Source: Lasiosphaeris hirsuta
Taxonomy: Eukaryota; Ascomycota; Sordariomycetes; Sordariales; Lasiosphaeriaceae
DNA length: 64,000 nt
Direction of reading: 5' to 3'
NCBI GenBank assembly: GCA_030549175.1
Contig: JAUKUA010000001.1
Span: 5,704,001 to 5,768,000, forward strand
Part shown: one piece after another, positions 1 through 11,292 of the stretch
Layout: every line of letters starts with the position of its first letter
Position numbering within the stretch: position 1 is the first letter of the stretch
The notes under the pieces: model-generated
What the model saw: the letters and a program-made list of their open reading frames with translations, nothing else
Databases searched by the model: none
What the model was told of the DNA's origin: nothing
Translations under genes and position numbers: made by a program

Positions 1-601
1 GATACCCGCCCGGGCGCACGTGTCACTCGCCCAAGCGTTGAGAGCGCAGCAACTGCCTTGGCTGCCTTGTTGCCGGGCCTCCTCGGCAAGAATCGTGCCA
101 AAAACCCCCAGCCCGCCCCGAGTCGCAGGCTGGGGTGAACTCTCGTTGGCCCGTTGGTTTTGGCGCCCTCTGCACCTTTGCTGTGCGGCACTGCATGTAA
201 AAAGGTGCGCAGCAGGCGAACCGTTGCGACTCATCATTCCGAAAAAGTCGTCCCAACTGCGACCCAACCTAGCAAAACTCTCACCGGACTCGCCAATCCT
301 CACGGCGATACTTTGAGTCAAAGCCTCACTGCCTGGATACCCGGCCAGCCCATTTCATCCCCCCGCTTTGTTATGTACAATACGATAACAGGCCAACCCG
401 TGTCAGCCTACGCTAGGTCGACTAGATCGATAATCTGCAATTGAGAGGAAACTGGATCTCTGGCCTCCCTGGATTTTGCATTCGCTTATGACCTACACGC
501 TCGCTGCCTGTCGCTTTCTTGATCGAATCGCCTCGTGATAGCTTCGGCCCCAAAGTGTCCATGTTCGCTGGACGTCCCACTACTTCATATCGCACAGTAA
601 A
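1..601. other. Upstream region of the DUF7514 gene, no gene seen
   Basis: I see no coding gene here. Short open frames on both strands lack recognisable protein character. The stretch most likely holds the promoter and 5' leader of the gene starting at 602, and perhaps the end of a transcript from outside the window. Confidence 0.5.
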
Positions 602-2901
602 ATGGCGGCTCAACAACAACCACCACCACCACCACCACCATCACCACCAACACCACCCCCACCGGGCGACGTAAAGGACGGGAAAGCTTTTTACGGCTAC
701 CTATTCGGCAAGCAGAATGTCACCACTCAGGACCCGATTCCCGAACCGACCCCGGTCCTCAAAGCCCTCCTTACAGCCCTCGCCTGCCATATTGTCCGTG
801 GCGCCCCTCCAGAGAAACCCACCGACGAGCGCTGGATGCTAACTCGTTTCGCAGAAAAACGAAATTGGCGACAAGAACGAAAAGAACCTCAAACCAGGAA
901 AGCTGGCCGCCTTCTATAAGGATGCGGGGTACAACTACGACAGTAAGCTTCGGCCTTGAGGGTAGCTCCACGGCACTTGTCATACTAACAGGGGGTTTCC
1001 TTCTTTCACCCACAGCTCTGTTCGCCGACATGTCGGCAGAGTCCATCTCATTCGTCTATCAAGTCCAAGGCTGCCAGCATTATCTCTTGCCCACGGACAA
1101 CGACTTCATCGCCCCCTCGATCCCAGCCCTAACGGTCAAGGGCTTTGTTCGCTGGCAGGCGATCCAGATCTTGCTCGAGCCGCAGATACATGTCCCCGTC
1201 ATCCAATTTGCCGTTCGAAACTGGGCGCTGAAGAACCCAGATGATGGAACGCCCTTCCCCCCAGACCTGCCAAAGGAGGCCTTTCCTCAGGAGCCTGACC
1301 CCGACACAGACACATGGTACCAGAGCTGCGCTGTCAGGCTGCGTGAGGAAGCGACACCAAAGGAGGACGTCAAACCTAATTTCGCCGCCGAGCACCCTGA
1401 ACCCACGGCGCGCGGTGTCCCCGTGTTCGTCCACGTTGGTGCCACCTCATCTCACGACTACTTCAACCGTCCTCGCACAGGAACCAAGTTCTCCTACGTC
1501 CGCGTTCCCGATGACATTCCCCGCAGCGCACCAGTGGGACGATCACCTGAGCGCCGCGATCGCGATGCTCGGGAACGTGAACATGCCGAGAACCTCCGGG
1601 AACACTACACGCGCCGCCCAAGCGCATCGTCGGAAGATCGGCAGCACCGACGTCGCCGTAGCTTTACGGATCACCCCCCCCTGGCCGAAGAGCGACCCGC
1701 CCACGTCCCGCACATTGTACCCGAGCCGCGCCCAGCGCCGCGCCGCGCCAGCCATCCACACTACGAGACCTCGTCCGAGACGGATGATGGCCCTGTTAGC
1801 CCCCGGACCGAGGCCCACCCCCGCTCCCGGCCCCACCGCTCGACCGACCCGCCCCCTATCTCGGTTCGCCGCGTGTATGGGCCCGAGGGCGCCCGGATTC
1901 ACTCAACGCATCCCGTCTTCTCGTCGGCGCCGCAGATCCCAAGCCCTGTGCCTGAGGAAGCTCGGCGGCCATCGCATTCGGAGGAACCCAAATCATCGCT
2001 TTTCGATAACGTGAGGAGATTATCCAAGTTCCTCCCCGGCGGTGGTGGTAGCAGCGAGCGGCAGCGAACCGACTCGCGCGGTCGTAAGGCGGAACATGTT
2101 GTGCGTACATCGGACTCGCGCGAGTCGACGGTGCAGGGGTCGCGACTGAGTCGGTCCTTCTCTGACTACAATGACAATGAATCGGATAGCGACGAGGGCG
2201 CAATGCGGCACAGGCGGGCGCGGAGGGAGAAGGAGCGGGATCGGGATAAGATACGGGACAGGATAATGGAGCGAGAGCGCCCGCGGTCTCGGGATATCCG
2301 AGATAGAGAGAAGGAACGGGAAAAGGCCATGGCGCGCGAGCGGTCCCGCTACAAGGACCACGACCGCGACAGTGATGAGCGACGCAGAGACAGAGACCAC
2401 GACCGCATTGTATCTGGCCGCTCCCACCGCAGGAGCCGCGAGCCCTCGGACGAGGACTCATCACCCTTGACGCGAACCCGGGGCTCCGGTGGATCCGGGG
2501 GGTCAGGCCCCTACTTGATGCGCCCTGACGTGGGCCAGCGACGCACAAGTAGCCACGCTGACATTGACCGACGGCGGGATCGAGATCGGGATCGGGACCG
2601 AGAGTGGGATGTTCGAGAGCGCGAGAGGCTCCGCGACGAGAGGTGGAGGCGCGAGGAGAATGATCGGGAGCGAAGCTTCATTGGCCGGGATAGGGATAGG
2701 GACCCAGGATCTCGTGACCGGACTCGTACTCGGAACCGCGACAAAGATCGGGATCGGGATCGGGATCGGGATCGGGATCGGCACGGAGAAAGAGATAGAG
2801 TGGAAAGGGGCAGTAGGGAGAGAGACCGATCGGGGAGGTTGCCCAGTCCCGTAGTGACGGGCGTCACAGGGCGCAAATATCCTGACGTGGATATTTGGTA
2901 A
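602..2901 (+). CDS. DUF7514 domain protein with long Arg/Asp/Glu-rich tail
   Basis: Three exons: 602-793, 855-942 and 1016-2901, giving 721 aa. Intron 1 has donor GTCCGT, branch GCTAAC and acceptor GCAG; intron 2 has GTAAGC, ACTAAC and CACAG. The start is the first ATG, in a strong context (AAA before, G after). After a proline run (residues 6-22), residues 28 to about 210 match what I recall of the fungal DUF7514 domain: FYGYLF, KLAAFYKDAGYNYD, a segment ending VQGCQH, IPALTVKGFVRW and PFPPDLPKEAFP. The remaining 500 residues are low complexity and charged, rich in RD, RE, SR and HR pairs, with a run of RD dipeptides near the end. Such tails occur in RNA-binding and splicing-associated proteins, but I see no RRM or other known nucleic-acid domain. 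The function of DUF7514 is unknown, so I assign none. The domain call and exon joins are fairly secure; the boundaries of the disordered tail are not. Confidence 0.85.
619..660 (+). repeat. CCA-rich triplet tract coding a proline run
   Basis: An imperfect CCA/CCC triplet repeat lies at the start of the DUF7514 gene and codes for a proline run broken by Ser and Thr. Triplet slippage here would keep the reading frame. Confidence 0.8.
2746..2781 (+). repeat. Six tandem GATCGG hexamers
   Basis: Six perfect copies of a 6-bp unit lie inside the coding region of the DUF7514 protein and are read as Arg-Asp dipeptides. A hexamer repeat can change copy number without shifting the frame. Confidence 0.9.
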
Positions 2902-5900
2902 AGGGCTGCTTCACTGTTGGTTTCTTTCAGTATCTATCAGTTGTCCGACTGGGGCTGTTTTGTTTGGGGTTTATGGCTTACTGTCTGGGTACTACGTAGT
3001 ATAGTTTGGTTATCACGCACAGCGCACGGCATGAGGCTAACGGTAGTTGAGATGGGACACGGAACATGTACAACACAATGGACGATTTATGACTCGGATA
3101 TGAAACGCGGCGGCAAATGGGCATACGAGAGGGGCTCGAACTGGAATTGATGAGGAACATGGGATACCTGGTTGCGTTGGATTTCTTCTTTATAGAGGAG
3201 TGGAAGATATTAGTTTATTTTACCTACGGTTTAGTGGTTTTACTAGTTGAAGGGAAATCATAATCTTCCTCAAAAGCGCCTGTTCATGTCCGTCTATGCC
3301 GGTTTAGATGGGAGAGGTTTAGATAGGAGAGGAGCCACCGCGTATGCGCCGTCTTTTTTCGTCGCTAGGGGTACCTTCAACTCGATTAGTAATAGTCAAT
3401 CCGGCACAGCCGACAACGTGCATTCGCGGATTCTAGTTTCCGATAAGTAGTGGAGCCTTTGTGCGAAGCGGTTCTCAACGACAGCTCAACATGCGAATCC
3501 GTTGACCCCCAAGTCAGGTCGTCAGATCAGTGACAAACACCGTGACGCGCCGGCGCGACCCAAGCCTCGTCACCACACGACCGATATAATGGCATGAGGC
3601 CATCGACTAGGCCGGGGGCAAAATCCAGATTCTCGCCTTGACGCGGGCCGGTGGTGAGGCCGGGGCCACGTCTGGAGACCTACCTTTTCCCGCTTGGCCA
3701 GTGGTTATCACACGAAAAGCGCTCGAGTCCCGGCCGTAGCCCGCGAGAGCTTGGAAACAGAGTGGCCGCGACCCAATATCTGGAAATATATGCTGGTCCC
3801 GCGGTCACGATTGAGCCGGGGTGAAATAACACGGTAAAGCAGACGGCCACATACGCGGGTACACATGCTATGCTCATCGGCCAATCCAATGCGAGATCGC
3901 CTTGGGCTACATAATCTGCCGGTCCGGCCTTGCTCCAAGTAGGCCTTACCTCAGCGGCCCCCCGAGTCGGTTTTCGAACCTAGGTGCGATCCCGAGTGAC
4001 CGGGTATCCTCCTGCGTGGGAGGATCACCTTCGAGAAGCAAACGTCAAAGGCGGGCACCAACAAACGTAGGTGGTGAACGTCTTTCAGCTGGTGCCCGTG
4101 TGGCCAACATAAGATCCTGTCGGAAACAGGAGGGTGAGCATTCGCAGCCCGGGAGGCTCAGGCTCGTCACTATCTCGTCTCATTCGCCGCTGCCCCACGC
4201 TGGATTGCCGTTGGAGGGCGGCCGTGGCCGTGGCCGGCACGGTCGCGGCCCCGGCGAATGGGACCGACACCAAATCATGAGCCTGCGGGTGGCAAGGAGC
4301 TGATTGGGCGTGGGCCGAAGTTACGCGCCGCCCTGGGCAGCGCACACAGCTCGCTAAAAGCCCCGATCAATCGGCCGTCGTAGGGTGGTTGGTGCGCATC
4401 CTCTCTTCCTCATGGAAGGGGTAAGGGGGAGGCAAGGATGACGGGCAGCTACAGGCATATATATGTATGTATGTCGATGGAGAGCTGACGATGAGCGATG
4501 GATGAATGGATGGCGTGCCGGGTCACGGCATAGGCTGCATTCAGGCCGGCCACGAACTTGGGCCCTCATGCTAGTAATTTGCATGGAAAAAAACAAAGGA
4601 CTTTGACTCGAGTCCGAAGCGGCCGATAAGCGGGGTGGGTGGCGGGCGAAGAGGCACCGTGTTGTCTTTTCGATCGGTGAATTGCTGCCGATGGGGAATG
4701 GGAGACGGACGAAGCGAGCGTCGCGATGGGAAAGGTGAGCTTGACAACGAACTGGTGATGGGAAATATTCCGACTGGCACCACCTGGCTAGGCCCAGCCT
4801 TGGCCGTTAGCTGGCAGGGACCCAGCTCGCGCCACAGGCAGCTTTGCCTCAGGCTCCCAGTCTGCACACGGTCTTGGTCTTGACGATAACTTATCCAGAA
4901 GGATGAGCGGGGAGGAGTGGGATCACGCGGATGGATCAATCCTAAAAGCCGCGACCGCGGGGATCAGCATCTCAACCGATAGAATACCTCAGCATCGTGG
5001 TCGTGGTGTTGGGACACAATTCACTCCTATCTCATATCTCGCATCTCGATGTTCGTGAGAGTGGGTGAGAGTGGGGGAGTGTTTTGTGAAGAGCTAGGAT
5101 GGGGGCGGGAAAAGTGAGGCAGGTACGGAGCACTGGTTGACGATTCTCAGGTTACATAATGCCGGATATGTCGACGGATGGGGCCCAGAGCTACATGTGG
5201 CCATCATGGACCGAACTTCGAATGGCGGCCGGACCGGTATTGGTCCAGTAGTGGAGCGGGACAAGCAGCCGAGACCGGGTCAGAGCGGCCAGAACCCAGT
5301 CAGCCAGCCGTCAAATCCGCCATGGATGGAGGATGCTGCGATGCTGCTGCGATGCTGCTGCAGGCCAGTGGGATTACCTGCGCCCCATGGACTTCGTGGC
5401 ACATTGCAGGTCGTCGAGGTTTTGTGTGAAAAAGCTTTCGGGCATTGCATCAGGCATAGCAAGACGCACGCAGTCGACGCTCAAGACTGGACTGGCGTGA
5501 CCCTGCAGGCTTCGGCAGGCACAGGCACTGGCATGAGCAAATCGGTACCAGAGCCACCCAGTGGTGGTGCTAATCAGCGGCATGTGTCCCGTGCCTGACC
5601 AGTGGCCCAGAGCCTATCTCAGAGAGGAGAGCAGACTGAGCAGAGCGCGGGCGGACCACCTGTGAGTGGTGACATCCGTGGACTTGGTCGAAGGGCACCA
5701 GCCACGGCCTCTGTGAGCTTGCATTGTTTGGGCCTCTGTTTAGCCCCCGTTTCCCACCGTGGGAGGTACCCTTTGCGGCCCTGTCCTTGCCCCTGCCTCG
5801 AACCGCTTTCAGGGTTCTCCTCCCTTCCATTTCCCCCATCCATCCCATCCTCGCCATCTTCGTCGTCCCAGCCAAGCCCGCGTCCGACTCACCTGCTCAC

Positions 5901-6367
5901 GACAAGACACCGCCGCATTCTGACCACACCGACTACACTGCTAACACGCCCCCCCCCCCGACAGCCCATTCCTGAGACCTGCTCGGCCGTCGCTAGAGCC
6001 AGTCCCAATCTACATAAGAGCCGCCTCTCGCCGATCCACATCGCGGACCCCTACTCTTCGCACGTCGCCTCTCGTGTTTTGCTCCCGCACTTCGCCCACC
6101 GCCTCCGGATCCGGGGCCGACCAAGCCGACAAATCATTACAGCCCAGGACGCTGCGAGACACGACAAACAACGACAACCCGATCTCAGCAGGTCCCACGT
6201 ACCGTCACTTCCTCCGCTTACTCACCTCCAGACCATCTTGGTCTGCGGAACGGCACCAGCGCGCCAAAACATTAGTGATACGCACACGCACAAATATACA
6301 CCGCTACCTCGGCCGTGAGCTGGCATCCCCGATCAACACACGCAGCGGGCCCTCGACTTTGGTCAAG
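2902..6367. other. Long intergenic block, no gene supported
   Basis: About 3.5 kb with no gene I can support. The first 300 bases look like 3' UTR of the DUF7514 gene. Several frames of 80-240 codons exist (for example 3902-4303 and 5602-6318), but they are Pro/Ser/Arg-rich, lack splice-joined extensions and match no family I know. The last few hundred bases are C-rich and probably promoter plus 5' leader of the gene starting at 6368. Confidence 0.5.
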
Positions 6368-7480
6368 ATGAAGGGCCGTCCTGTCGACCAGCTCGTTTAC
6401 GAGTTCATGTTCCCCAAGCCCCGACAACAAGACCCCCAGAATTTCCAAGCGCTGCTACAGAGACACCTCGTCCTCGAGGTTCGTCAAGAGGTGCATTCAT
6501 TCTACGGCCATCTGGACACGCCCGAGGCAAAGTACCCCGGCCTCGACTACACCCATCACATCCACCGCATCCGCCTAGGCCGATGGCCGTGGCATCGACG
6601 TCTCTTCCGCGCCTTCGACGCTCTCCGCCTAACTCCCGCCGAGATTGCCACCTTGACAAAATGGGAGGGCACAAAGTGGGCTAAGGAGCGGTTCGAACGT
6701 GAACAGGGTATCAAGATACACGACACAACGGCAGACGGCTTCCCGGAGTACGTCGAGCCCGAGGACCGGCCGGCACCGCGAAGCCGGGGTGTATCCCAAG
6801 AAACAGAGGACCCGACAGATGCAGCAGCGGAGGCGGCCGACAACCTTGGTGCAGAGAGCGACGATGAGCTAGAGAGTGTGGGTGTGGCTTTGAACGAACG
6901 CCTGCGCCAACGGGTAGCACAGCGAAATCTGTCAGGGGATACATCTTTACCCCTGGACGAGGAATGGGAAAACTGGCTCAAAAACGCAATAGAATCAGGC
7001 GAAATCCCTCACATTGCCGACCAGATTGCGCGCTTCTCCGGGCCGCACAGCTTCACGGCAGACGACGTCTTTCCCCAACGGATGGTGGCCGCGGCCCGCG
7101 CCGGCCAGTGGGAGGAAATCCCCGACTGGCTGCACGACATGATCCGGCAAGGTCTGGGCGCCGAAAGGGCCGAGCGTGCCGAAAGAACTGAGCGGTCAGA
7201 ACGAACTGATAGAGTCGAGAGATCACAGAGGTCTGAGCCGCGAGACCGACGTACCTCGTCACGGACACCAGCGACCGCGAGTTCCAGCGGCCGCTCGTCG
7301 AACCACGGCCAGGAGCGAACAGCTAACCACATATTAGCCCACATCGGTTACTTGGTGCCGGGTGATGGGACTCCGGTTCGGGTCGACATGCAGGCTCAGC
7401 GGTCGCCACTCCGGCCCCCGCGCGCCCCACGGGGAAGCCAGCCATCCGCTCTAGAGCCACCTCCCCACGTCGAGGCATGA
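6368..7480 (+). CDS. Conserved-looking fungal protein of unknown function
   Basis: Single exon of 370 aa. I chose the ATG at 6368 because it is the first ATG in the frame and has A at -3; the frame stays open back to about 6074 but only with non-ATG codons. I do not recognise a named domain. Residues 1-130 are compact and rich in aromatic residues (QLVYEFMFP, HSFYGHLD, RIRLGRWPWHRRLF), which looks like a folded unit. Residues 130-260 are acidic and contain two Trp-rich amphipathic stretches (EEWENWLKNAIESGEIP and WEEIPDWLHDMI) that resemble each other and may be short helical repeats. A low-complexity run of RAE/RTE/RSE triplets follows (about 270-300), then a disordered Pro/Ser/Arg tail. No signal peptide or membrane segment is visible. 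The gene stands alone between two unusually long gene-free blocks. Coding status is likely; function is unknown. Confidence 0.75.
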   Translation: MKGRPVDQLVYEFMFPKPRQQDPQNFQALLQRHLVLEVRQEVHSFYGHLDTPEAKYPGLDYTHHIHRIRLGRWPWHRRLFRAFDALRLTPAEIATLTKWEGTKWAKERFEREQGIKIHDTTADGFPEYVEPEDRPAPRSRGVSQETEDPTDAAAEAADNLGAESDDELESVGVALNERLRQRVAQRNLSGDTSLPLDEEWENWLKNAIESGEIPHIADQIARFSGPHSFTADDVFPQRMVAAARAGQWEEIPDWLHDMIRQGLGAERAERAERTERSERTDRVERSQRSEPRDRRTSSRTPATASSSGRSSNHGQERTANHILAHIGYLVPGDGTPVRVDMQAQRSPLRPPRAPRGSQPSALEPPPHVEA

Positions 7481-8020
7481 TCCCAGCGACGTTCTCCGGT
7501 CTCGGTCAACCTTGAACCTTGGCGGTCTGTGACAAGATGCAATCGACGACACTCAACATGGTCTGGCCTGTCAAGGAAACGGTGGATACACGGTCATCCG
7601 ACCATTGGACAAGACCCAGCCCTCGATACACCCATGCATTGTTGGGTGAGTGGCCCCCTCCCACGGCTTTACTTCGCCCTCCCTGATGCATTGCATTCCT
7701 ATTTATGGATTCCACACATCCTGCTTCAAAACACAACGGAAGTGTGAATCATGGGATTCTGGTCCGGCAATTCGGCTTCTTGTTTTGTTTTGGTTTTGCC
7801 ATTGGCTTTTACCTACCTTGCTCTTGTGTTGTTTAATTGCATGGCGCTCGAAAGCTTTTGCCCCCTGTGCGTTGGTTCTGGCTTCAATTCCCACACATAT
7901 TCCGGGATTCGTACTGTTTGCAACGAATGGGAGTTGACGGGGAGCGTGGTGTGACTTCTTTGTTTTGTTTGTGAGAGAAATTGGCATGGGGAGAGGATGG
8001 ACAGGGTGAGGTGAAAGATA

Positions 8021-8042
8021 GGCTGGCTGGCTGGCTGGCTGG
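8021..8042. repeat. GGCT tetranucleotide repeat
   Basis: Five and a half tandem copies of GGCT lie in non-coding DNA. Confidence 0.9.
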
Positions 8043-10729
8043 TGTTTGACTATCCCATGATATGCTAGTGATGGAGAACAAAAAGTGGACAGAGCTGTTG
8101 AATCATGGGGCATTGATGTCCATGAGGATGGAAAAGGAGTCACTATTCCTTTCCCAAGAAGGGAGGAGCAGGATAGGCGGGTAATATTATGCGCCGAGAC
8201 TGATTTAAACAAGGATAGAGGCAAAAAATCAAACTCGTGTGTTGTGCTGTGTATCGAGTCTACCTTTAGGTTCAGTGAAGCGGTTGGAAAGCACTGGGTT
8301 GTGAGCGCTCTTGGTTTGTATTATATTATCCACTATTTCTGCCATGGTAATCTTACGTTGGTGGGTTAGGTGTGCCATGTTCGTTGTCGTCAAAGGCTGG
8401 TGTGCTGCAGGCAGGTTGTGCGTCGGTGAGAGGGCTGACATGTTGCGTTTCTCTTCCAGCGGCAATCCAAGGGCAGGATAGGTTTAGAAAACAAGTCCCA
8501 TGCAGCGTAGTAAGCCGAGACTGGCTGAGTAGAGCAAGATCGGGGAGCTTGATTTCCTCCCGGCATTCCTCCCACCAGGATACCCCTGACTTCTCGCAAA
8601 ATGATCCGTCGAGGGCACGGTGCAGCACCTACCAACCCGCCTCGGTAGATTGATTACATACACGTGTACTTCGTATACACGACGCCTCCAGAGTTGCACA
8701 TGAGCTGAGCCAGACAGGGCTGGGTCTTGTCCGCTGTTGAACAGACGGGCCGGTGCATCGACTGCGGCCCGGAACCAGGGGCCAGGGAACGGGTTCCCAA
8801 TCGCATGCAAGAAGCCGCGCTTGCGTCGGCTCGGTGTGCGGAGAATGGGTGACGGAGTGTTCCGCGGCAGTTTCTCACGACAATCTGGGAATAGAAGGTG
8901 AAAATACGCAATGGACCATGTTCCCCCTTGTCAAGTCAGCTGCGGCTGTGCAAGGCTGTTGTTCCCCGGTGCTGTTTTAGGGAAGAGAGTCCCCTTGGCC
9001 AGCTGAGGTAAAACGGGCAGCCTGCAACCCTCGGAGTCGACGAGGCAGTGCCATGTTCCGGATTTTCCGGAGTAGGCAGAGACTTTGTTTCGGCGGTTAT
9101 GCATGAGCTCATCAAGTACTCGCCCAAGAGACAGGGTTGATGGCTTGATAATAGCTACCTATAGTATTTATGGATAGTCGGTTAGCAACGCGTCTGGCGG
9201 AGTAACAGCAGAGCTGTTAGTGTATCTAAACACGGGGGAGGCAGGAAGCTGGTCGGCGACGGAAACGGGAACAGAGATGGCCAAGTAGCTGATCGAGGGG
9301 ATTCTCGCTGGCGAATACCGGCATTGTTTATGTTTGTCCGTTCCGCTGTCCCGCATGACTTGTTCTGACCTGTCGGGACATTGAAACCGCTTCCAGACTC
9401 CCGATTTGCAAAAGTATTCCAATTTTAGACTTGAGGATTTCGCCTAGGCAGCTACCGAGGCTTTGAAGTGTTTCTGCTAAAGTGGAAGTTCGTCAGTGTG
9501 TCGTAAGTTTCAAAGTGGCTGACAGACGCTGGTGCCGTCTCGCTTGTGTTCCCTGATATCATTTTACTGTATTTGTCAATGGAGTAGTGGTTTGAGTGTG
9601 GGGCAGGCAGGAGGAGCCCGTCAAGTACCTACCTTAGAGTATCAAAGTCAACTGTTGGTTGAATCTGACCATGCAGTCAGTTATGAGCTACTGCTTTCTA
9701 TTGGGCCGCGGAAAGCTTGCAGCCCCGTGTGTTGTCCACGATGTTAGAATTGTCGTGCATCCTGTGTTTCCGGAAGCTGGAGTTCGTTCCCCAGCGAATT
9801 GCCAGTGACATTGTAGATACGGGTAGCGCAGAGGCAGCCTGTGAGAGTCCGAGGATCATGACGACAGGCCGCAGCCTTATCCTCAAGCCTCGAGACCTAC
9901 ATAGTTAGGTAGGGACGGGAGGACGAGTGCTACTGTGAAGCACTGCTGGGCCTGCTTCGCCGGGATCATCGGATGGACAGAAATGGGATGGCCGGAAGGT
10001 CGGAGTCCCGTGCAGTATGGGGATAGTTCCTGAGGAATTGTCTAGGCAACGTTTGGTTGCGAATGAGGCAGTTGGGCTCAATCCTCCATCACGGGCTGTC
10101 TGACTGCAGTCGAGTGAGTGCTGGGGTGAGGTGGTGGGGGTGGTAGTGGTGGTGGGACTGGTGAGGCCTGCAAGGGTTCTGCTTCTGCTTCTGCGCTGCG
10201 CTGCTGCACTACTGCGTAGGCGTTGGCTCGTGCAAGGTGGGCCGCCCAGTGCAAGACCTACGCATAAGCGCCTCGGTTCCGAGGTTCTGGGAAAGAGCCA
10301 CGATCGCAATCCGTAGGGCTAGGTGGGTAGTAGGAGTAAGTAGGTGGTGGGTGGTACCCTCCTTGCCCTTCCAGGTTCACACCATTATCCTACGCTCTTT
10401 TACTGCTTTTGCCACATGATTGCCTGGTGGAAGGTCGTCTCCTCCTGCCCCCAAGGGGATGGACACCAATGACGCAGATGATACATGACAACTTCCCAGC
10501 AACAACTCGACGTCCAGAATGCGAGCTGTCCGAAACCGAGCATTTGGGGCTTTGGAAGGTGTGCAGTGGCTCATCAAAAGCGTCCCGAAGAACATGCAAA
10601 TCCCCCAGACCTAGGCTGCCGATCAAAGAAGAATAGCATCAGGCCATGCCAGGAACCGGCACGGGGTTTATTGATGTTCAGGCCCTCGCAGGCGGCATCG
10701 GCGTGTGTCTGGCTGCCGATGTCCCAATG

Positions 10730-10750
10730 CCCCCCCCCCCCCCCCCCCCC
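10730..10750. repeat. 21-base cytosine homopolymer
   Basis: An uninterrupted run of 21 C residues lies in an intergenic region. The exact length may be unreliable because long homopolymers are prone to sequencing and polymerase slippage. Confidence 0.85.
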
Positions 10751-11232
10751 TCCTCCACACGCCAAGTTCCGTCACCAACAAGCCTCGCTCCTCCCACCAA
10801 TCTGACTCATCTTGGATGTATTTAGCTGTACCTCACGACAAGCCGCAAAAGGATTCTATCTGAGGGCACAAATCCTAGCGATCCCGGCAGCCTCTTTTGT
10901 GTGTAGTCTCAGCGTGGTAGGTGGGATGGCGTAGATCCTTGCGCCCGCTGCCCTACCGGCCAGTGCCGGAATGCCCCCGTTTCCATGGTCAACTTTGCAA
11001 CAAATTTGTGTCGTTGGCTTCGCCTTGCTTCCAAGTCCGATGTTTTGAGATCTCGGTGTGAATTTAGACGTTACGGGCGTTGCAGCCATTGCAGCCAATG
11101 CACGCATCCGAATCGCATATGACTACAGCCTGTCCGCGATGGCTGCTCTCGAGGATAGGGGGGAGGGTATTCGTACATACCTACCTATCTACCTATCCTC
11201 GACACTGACACAATACTCTCCTAACCCCTCCC

Positions 11233-11292
11233 ATGTTTTGTCATCAACACCCAACCGCAAACCCTGAACCCACAGCAGTGATGAACCGATGA
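11233..11292 (+). promoter_or_regulatory. Upstream ORF ending on the start codon of the Zn2Cys6 gene
   Basis: A 19-codon upstream frame runs from an ATG at 11233 to a TGA at 11290-11292. A second in-frame ATG lies at 11281, leaving a minimal three-codon frame. The TGA overlaps the first possible main ATG (11289) as ATGA. If the leader is not spliced out, ribosomes would have to reinitiate or leak past it, so the uORF could lower translation. A possible leader intron (11173-11275) would remove the first uATG but keep the second. Confidence 0.55.

Larger units (their letters stand above)
7481..11288. other. Long intergenic block with simple repeats, no gene supported
   Basis: About 3.8 kb without a gene I can support. 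It carries a GGCT tetramer repeat at 8021-8042, a 21-base C run at 10730-10750 and a TACC-rich pyrimidine tract at 11176-11200. The last 250 bases are probably promoter and leader of the Zn2Cys6 gene. Frames such as 7703-8224 (minus) and 9905-10309 (minus) look compositional rather than coding. Confidence 0.5.

Noticed and set aside
3902..4303. 133-codon plus-strand frame in a GC-rich region
   Set aside because: Composition is Arg/Ser/Gly/Pro-rich with no domain, no splice-joined extension and a competing open frame on the other strand.
5602..6318. 238-codon plus-strand frame before the unknown 370-aa gene
   Set aside because: Pro/Ser/Arg/Thr-rich with no domain; it fits a C-rich leader read by chance in a frame without stops.
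7703..8224. 173-codon minus-strand frame
   Set aside because: Low-complexity composition that follows the GGCT repeat and A/T tracts; no recognisable family.
9815..9860. A-box-like sequence (TAGCGCAGAGG) suggesting a tRNA
   Set aside because: No B box, no cloverleaf arms and no terminator T run downstream.
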